Positions 60,236-64,000 of a DNA stretch of 64,000 nucleotides are shown piece after piece. Every line of letters starts with the position of its first letter. The first letter of the stretch is position 1. The translations under genes and the position numbers were made by a program. The DNA comes from Siphonobacter sp. BAB-5405 (GTDB lineage: Bacteria > Bacteroidota > Bacteroidia > Cytophagales > Spirosomataceae): NCBI RefSeq assembly GCF_002872335.1, contig NZ_NJAG01000013.1, forward strand, positions 1-64,000, read 5' to 3'. A model generated the notes under the pieces. That model saw nothing but the letters and a program-made list of their open reading frames with translations, was not told where the DNA came from and searched no databases.

Positions 60236-60290
60236 ACGACGCGGAGGGTGCTGAAGTATGACGCTTTAGGTACCCTCCGCGTCGTTTCGT
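60236..60290 (+). terminator. Terminator after the aldose epimerase gene
   Basis: A 14-bp perfect stem (60236-60249 with 60272-60285) with a 22-base loop is followed by a T-rich but interrupted run. Confidence 0.65.
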
Positions 60291-60341
60291 TTCTTGGAGT
60301 GAGTTTTTTAACGGAATCTACGTTTCATTTGCTACACGATC

Positions 60342-61277
60342 ATGAATCTATACGTTCAACTTCCCGTACGGGTCGAAGAAAAGGAGTATTTTCTATCAAA
60401 ACTGCCTGAATCCATTGACGCGGTTTTTGAGATTGATATTACTGAGGCAACACGGGCGGAAAACATCAAAAAGGCCGATATTGTCTTTGGAAATCCGCCG
60501 GCTGAACTCCTCGAAGCGGCCGAGAACCTTCGCTGGATACAGCTTCATTCCGTAGGATTTGATAAGTATCAGAACCTGAAAAGCGAAGCTCAACTCACGA
60601 ATATGAAGGGATTTTACGCCCAACCCTGTGCGGAAACTGCCGTGGGTGGTGTACTGGCTTTGTACCGGAAAATGGACTGGCTGGGTATTCTTCGCAGTCG
60701 TAATGAATGGGTAGGTCAATCGCTACGCATGGAGATGAGCCTGCTTCGGCGGAAAAAAGTACTGATCCTGGGGACGGGTAGTATTGCCCAGGCCTGCCGT
60801 AAAATTCTCAGTGGCTTTGACTGCGAAATTGCGTTCTTCGGCCGTAGCAATCCGGAAGCCCGTTTTCGTACTCCCGAAGAGATTATCGAAGGCATTGGCG
60901 AATTTGAAGTCGTCATCAATACGCTACCGGGTACGGAGCAAACGGCCCGTTTTGTTTCGGCAGAAATGATTGCCCGTATGCATCCATCGGCGGTATTCGC
61001 TAACGTAGGACGCGGCTCGACAGTGGACGAACCCGCTTTGGTACAGGCACTGCTCAACGGTGATATTGCGGGAGCCGTACTGGATGTAACGGAGCAGGAA
61101 CCCTTACCCAATGATCATCCGCTTTGGGATTGCCCCAATGTGATTCTTTCCCAGCATTCGGGTGGCGGATACGCCGAAGAATTCAGGGATCTGATTGATG
61201 TTTTCCTGAACAATCTACATAAGTTTCTAGCCCATGAGCCCCTCGAAAATATCATTGATCCGCAGAAAGGCTATTAG
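60342..61277 (+). CDS. D-2-hydroxyacid dehydrogenase family protein
   Basis: A 311-residue NAD(P)-dependent dehydrogenase. The dinucleotide-binding loop is GTGSIAQ near 144 and the catalytic residues are the Arg of NVGRGSTVDEPAL, the Glu of TEQEPLP and the His of SQHSGGG. These enzymes reduce 2-keto acids or oxidise D-2-hydroxy acids; glyoxylate or hydroxypyruvate are possible substrates. The N-terminal substrate domain is shorter than in many relatives. It stands alone. Confidence 0.9.
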   Translation: MNLYVQLPVRVEEKEYFLSKLPESIDAVFEIDITEATRAENIKKADIVFGNPPAELLEAAENLRWIQLHSVGFDKYQNLKSEAQLTNMKGFYAQPCAETAVGGVLALYRKMDWLGILRSRNEWVGQSLRMEMSLLRRKKVLILGTGSIAQACRKILSGFDCEIAFFGRSNPEARFRTPEEIIEGIGEFEVVINTLPGTEQTARFVSAEMIARMHPSAVFANVGRGSTVDEPALVQALLNGDIAGAVLDVTEQEPLPNDHPLWDCPNVILSQHSGGGYAEEFRDLIDVFLNNLHKFLAHEPLENIIDPQKGY

Positions 61278-61454
61278 AAAAAGGGTGTGATCTAATGGTT
61301 AATTTTTCGGCTCAATGGGCCACCAGGCCTTCGTTTACAGCCGATTAAGGAAGCATTTTCTAAAAAAATAATATTTAGTAGTCTGCCGGAGTGACGAAAC
61401 GTCTCCTTTTTTCGTTACCAAGTCTCTCCACTCTCTTAAAAACCTACGGAAGCC

Positions 61455-61486
61455 TTGTTAACTCTAACAGGAAAGACGTATCTTTG
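61455..61486 (+). promoter_or_regulatory. bamD promoter, probably giving a leaderless mRNA
   Basis: TATCTTTG (61479-61486) with TTG at 61455-61457 and a 21-base spacer. The ATG at 61494 lies 7 bases after the -7 element, where transcription itself should start. Confidence 0.7.
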
Positions 61487-61493
61487 CGGACTT

Positions 61494-62399
61494 ATGCAGA
61501 CTATTCGGTATTTAGTTCTTTTTCTGGGCATTACGTTCGTTTTTAGTTCCTGCGGGAATTTCGAGAAACTTCGTAAAAAGGGTACTGACGAACAGAAATA
61601 CCAGGCCGCCCTGACGTATTACAAAAAAGGCGATTATGATAAAGCCGTACTGCTGTTTGAAGAACTCAAGCCCATTCTTAAAGGCTCGGACCAACAGGAG
61701 ATGGCTACGTTCTACGAAGCCTACTGTAACTATCATCTTCAGCAGTACGAAGTAGCTTCGTTTCAATTCAAGCGTTTCTATGAAACCTTTGGTCGAAGCG
61801 AGCACGCCGAAGAGGCTCTCTATATGAGCTCGTATGCCTCCTACCGGGCCTCAATGCCGTATTACCTGGATCAGGCCAGTACGCTGACGTCCATGGATGC
61901 AATGCAGAGCTTCATCAACACCTATCCGCAAAGTAAATTTGTGGAAGAAGCTTCCAAAATCATTAAAGAATCGCGGAAGAAGCTGGAAAAGAAAGCCTAT
62001 GAACGGGCCAAGTTGTATTACAAAACCAGTCCAACGAACCTTCAGAATTATCGGGCAGCGGTGTATGCGGTGAATAACTTTAGAAAGGAATTCCCCGATT
62101 CAGATTATAATGAAGAACTGTCCTATCTGCAGGTACAATCCCAGTATGATTTTGCCCAGAACAGCTTATATACCAAGCAAAAGGAACGTTACGACGACGT
62201 TGTGAAGTATTACCAGGAATTTGTGGATACGTTCCCCAAAAGCAAGTTCCTCAAGAGAGCGGAACGTTTCTACGAAGATTCCGTTAAAAAATCGGCCGAT
62301 CTTGCTGAACAGGAACGTTTAGCAAAAGCCGCTCAAAAAGATAAAGAGAAAACAACGCAACCGGCTAATGCGGGACGTTTGGGTGGCTCTTCGAATTAA
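61494..62399 (+). CDS. bamD: Outer membrane protein assembly factor BamD
   Basis: A 301-residue lipoprotein (lipobox SSC, Cys20) with five TPR repeats, part of the BAM complex that inserts beta-barrel proteins. Typical segments are KYQAALTYYKKGDYDKAVLLFEE, FETYNYH-like and GRSEHAEEALYMSSYASY. The ATG at 61494 is the only start with a lipoprotein signal; a frame open from a TTG at 61455 would overlap the promoter. It precedes rpoZ by 32 bases and coaBC, the usual order in Bacteroidota. Confidence 0.93.
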   Translation: MQTIRYLVLFLGITFVFSSCGNFEKLRKKGTDEQKYQAALTYYKKGDYDKAVLLFEELKPILKGSDQQEMATFYEAYCNYHLQQYEVASFQFKRFYETFGRSEHAEEALYMSSYASYRASMPYYLDQASTLTSMDAMQSFINTYPQSKFVEEASKIIKESRKKLEKKAYERAKLYYKTSPTNLQNYRAAVYAVNNFRKEFPDSDYNEELSYLQVQSQYDFAQNSLYTKQKERYDDVVKYYQEFVDTFPKSKFLKRAERFYEDSVKKSADLAEQERLAKAAQKDKEKTTQPANAGRLGGSSN

Positions 62400-62431
62400 T
62401 TCCATTACGTAACCATAAAATTAGTAAAGAT

Positions 62432-62752
62432 ATGCCCGCGAATCCTTCTATCGTTACTCGCGACACGGACAAACTGGCCGCTAAAACCAACGGCAATATT
62501 TACGAGGCAGTAGCCATTATGGCGTCTCGTGCAAAACAATTGTCAGTGAAGCAAAAGGAAGAACTTAATCAGAAGCTTTCCGAATTTGCTTCTACGGTAG
62601 ATAACCTCGAAGAAATTTTCGAGAACCGCGAACAGATCGAAATTTCCAAACATTACGAGCGTCAGCCCAAACCGGCTTCTCTGGCTATTGAAGAGTACAT
62701 TGAAGAACGCGTAAACTGGCGTTACCGGAGTGAATTACCAAGCGAAGACTAA
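62432..62752 (+). CDS. rpoZ: RNA polymerase omega subunit (Bacteroidota type)
   Basis: A 106-residue protein starting MPANPSIVTRDTDKLAAKT with NIYEAVAIMASRAKQL, the Bacteroidota form of omega (RpoZ/Rpb6-like). It stabilises the beta-prime subunit. The acidic C-terminal half is longer than in E. coli. It follows bamD and is separated from coaBC by a terminator-like hairpin. Confidence 0.88.
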   Translation: MPANPSIVTRDTDKLAAKTNGNIYEAVAIMASRAKQLSVKQKEELNQKLSEFASTVDNLEEIFENREQIEISKHYERQPKPASLAIEEYIEERVNWRYRSELPSED

Positions 62753-62768
62753 TCCTTTTGGCTTTGGG

Positions 62769-62806
62769 AAAACCTCCGTACTTGTTCGAGTGCGGAGGTT
62801 TTTTAT
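62769..62806 (+). terminator. Terminator-like hairpin between rpoZ and coaBC
   Basis: A 14-bp stem with one wobble (62769-62782 with 62789-62802) and a 6-base loop with a T tract. It suggests that coaBC has its own promoter. Confidence 0.75.
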
Positions 62807-62823
62807 TAGTAGACTTTTAGCTT

Positions 62824-64000
62824 ATGCTGACGGGAAAACGAATTTTACTGGGTGTTACGGGTAGCATTGCCGCCTACAAAACGGCCTCTTTCGTACGCTT
62901 ACTGATTAAAGCGGGAGCGGAAGTACAGGTAGTGATGACCCAGGCGGCTCAGGACTTTATTACGCCGCTCACGCTGAGTACGCTTTCCAAACGACCGGTG
63001 TACACCAAGTTGGTAGCGAACGATACGACGGGTGTCTGGAATAACCATGTGGAACTGGGCCTTTGGGCTGATCTGATGATCATCGCTCCGGCAACGGCCC
63101 ATACGCTGGCCAAAGCAGCTCAGGGTCACTGCGATGACTTGTTGATGGCCGTGTACCTGTCAGCTCGCTGTCCGGTGTACTGGGCTCCGGCGATGGATCT
63201 GGATATGTACCATCATCCAGCTACGCGGGAAAACCTGAACCGACTTCAGCAGTTTGGCAATACCATTATTCAGGCAGGCTATGGCGAACTCGCCAGTGGT
63301 TTGATCGGCGAGGGACGCATGGCCGAGCCCGAAGAACTGGTAGCTGTACTGGAAAACTATTTTGTTCAAACGCCCTGGAAAAATAAGAAAGTGCTGATTA
63401 CGGCAGGCCCAACGCAGGAAGCCATTGATCCCGTACGCTTTATTTCCAATCATTCATCCGGGAAAATGGGTTACGCACTGGCCGGGCAGCTGGCCGCTCA
63501 GGGAGCCCAGGTAACACTGGTCAGCGGCCCCACGGCTCTGGCTTCGCCGCATCCGTCAGTCACCTTGCGTCAGATACGCTCGGCTCAGGAAATGTACGAA
63601 GCCTGTCGGGAAGTGTTTGCCGAACAGGAAGTGACCATACTGGCAGCAGCCGTAGCTGATTATACCCCTACCGTGGTAGCGGAGCAAAAGATCAAAAAAA
63701 CGGAAGCGAGCTTTACCATTGAACTGCGTAAAACCGTTGATATTGCAGCTACCCTGGGTCAACAAAAACGTTCGGATCAGTTGCTCGTCGGCTTTGCTCT
63801 CGAAACGACGAATGAAGTGGCGAATGCCCGGGAAAAATTGATCCGTAAGAATTTTGACTTAATCGTCCTAAATTCGTTAAATCATTCGGGTGCCGGCTTT
63901 GGTTATGATACGAATCAAATCACAGTCATTGATCGTAACCAGCAACTGACGGACTATCCATTGAAAAGTAAGACGGAAGTGGCCAGTGATATTTTAAAGG
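62824..64000 (+). CDS. coaBC: Bifunctional phosphopantothenoylcysteine decarboxylase/ligase, 3' end outside window
   Basis: CoaBC makes phosphopantetheine in coenzyme A synthesis. The decarboxylase half starts MLTGKRILLGVTGSIAAYKT and has the PAMDLDMYHHPATRENL block. The ligase half begins near residue 192 with ITAGPTQEAIDPVRFISNHSSGKMGYALA and continues with AAAVADYTP and GFALET. The frame is open to the window edge, so about 10-15 residues are missing. The start is the ATG at 62824. Confidence 0.94.
   Translation, partial: MLTGKRILLGVTGSIAAYKTASFVRLLIKAGAEVQVVMTQAAQDFITPLTLSTLSKRPVYTKLVANDTTGVWNNHVELGLWADLMIIAPATAHTLAKAAQGHCDDLLMAVYLSARCPVYWAPAMDLDMYHHPATRENLNRLQQFGNTIIQAGYGELASGLIGEGRMAEPEELVAVLENYFVQTPWKNKKVLITAGPTQEAIDPVRFISNHSSGKMGYALAGQLAAQGAQVTLVSGPTALASPHPSVTLRQIRSAQEMYEACREVFAEQEVTILAAAVADYTPTVVAEQKIKKTEASFTIELRKTVDIAATLGQQKRSDQLLVGFALETTNEVANAREKLIRKNFDLIVLNSLNHSGAGFGYDTNQITVIDRNQQLTDYPLKSKTEVASDILK

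Noticed and set aside
1-64000. tRNA genes, rRNA genes, CRISPR arrays, insertion sequences and prophage
   Set aside because: I saw no cloverleaf-like sequence with CCA or T-loop motif, no evenly spaced repeats, no transposase or integrase and no phage structural gene.

Overview
The window looks like chromosomal DNA of a Bacteroidota bacterium, probably order Cytophagales; I would not name a genus. The evidence is promoters of the TAnnTTTG type with an upstream TTG, almost no Shine-Dalgarno sequences, type IX secretion (T9SS) sorting domains, a PorW/SprE-like lipoprotein, a Bacteroidota-type ATP synthase operon, and the bamD-rpoZ-coaBC and DUF177-rpmF-plsX-fabH-efp-accB-accC gene orders. I found no tRNA, rRNA, CRISPR array, insertion sequence or phage genes.

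Layout. 0-8.6 kb is a signalling island: two Rcp1-like single-domain response regulators, three histidine kinases, sigma-54 (rpoN) and an NtrC-type sigma-54 activator. 8.6-13.9 kb holds a truncated HxlR regulator next to a DoxX-like gene, a nucleoside permease, a GT-C membrane protein with a MORN-like tail, rpmH with a structured leader, and an Rrf2 regulator. 13.9-22.1 kb is a minus-strand operon of five tightly packed genes (SWIM zinc finger, DUF5691-like, MoxR-type AAA ATPase, DUF5682-like protein with TIKI/TraB-type motifs, VWA protein), followed by an N-acetylglucosamine kinase-like gene. This is the best candidate for an undescribed system. 22.6-30 kb has ornithine aminotransferase, a T9SS-exported esterase-like protein, membrane and glycosyl transferases and an amino acid permease. 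30-35.7 kb is the fatty acid/translation cluster, cut into segments by hairpin terminators. 35.9-46 kb has a secreted MORN/YwqK-like protein, GDP-fucose synthase, an outer membrane barrel, an S41 protease, a DUF349 protein, EttA and PorW/SprE. 46-49.5 kb is the Fo part of ATP synthase plus delta, ending in a terminator without atpA or atpG. 49.5-64 kb is housekeeping: a GreA-like factor, phosphohexomutase, a coiled-coil membrane protein, a long Ddl-like ATP-grasp protein, a T9SS cargo protein, an OstA-like protein, tilS, aldose epimerase, a 2-hydroxyacid dehydrogenase, bamD, rpoZ and the 5' part of coaBC.

Two genes expected to be essential, accC and tilS, are each broken by what looks like loss of one G inside a short G run. 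Both reading frames continue perfectly after a one-base correction, so sequence error is more likely than real gene decay.

Several parts work together. RpoN and the NtrC-type activator, flanked by kinases, suggest a sigma-54 regulon controlled from this locus. PorW, the two T9SS cargo proteins, BamD and the OstA-like protein all concern the outer envelope. The MoxR and VWA proteins are a classic ATPase/adaptor pair that probably acts on the DUF5682-like putative metal-dependent hydrolase.
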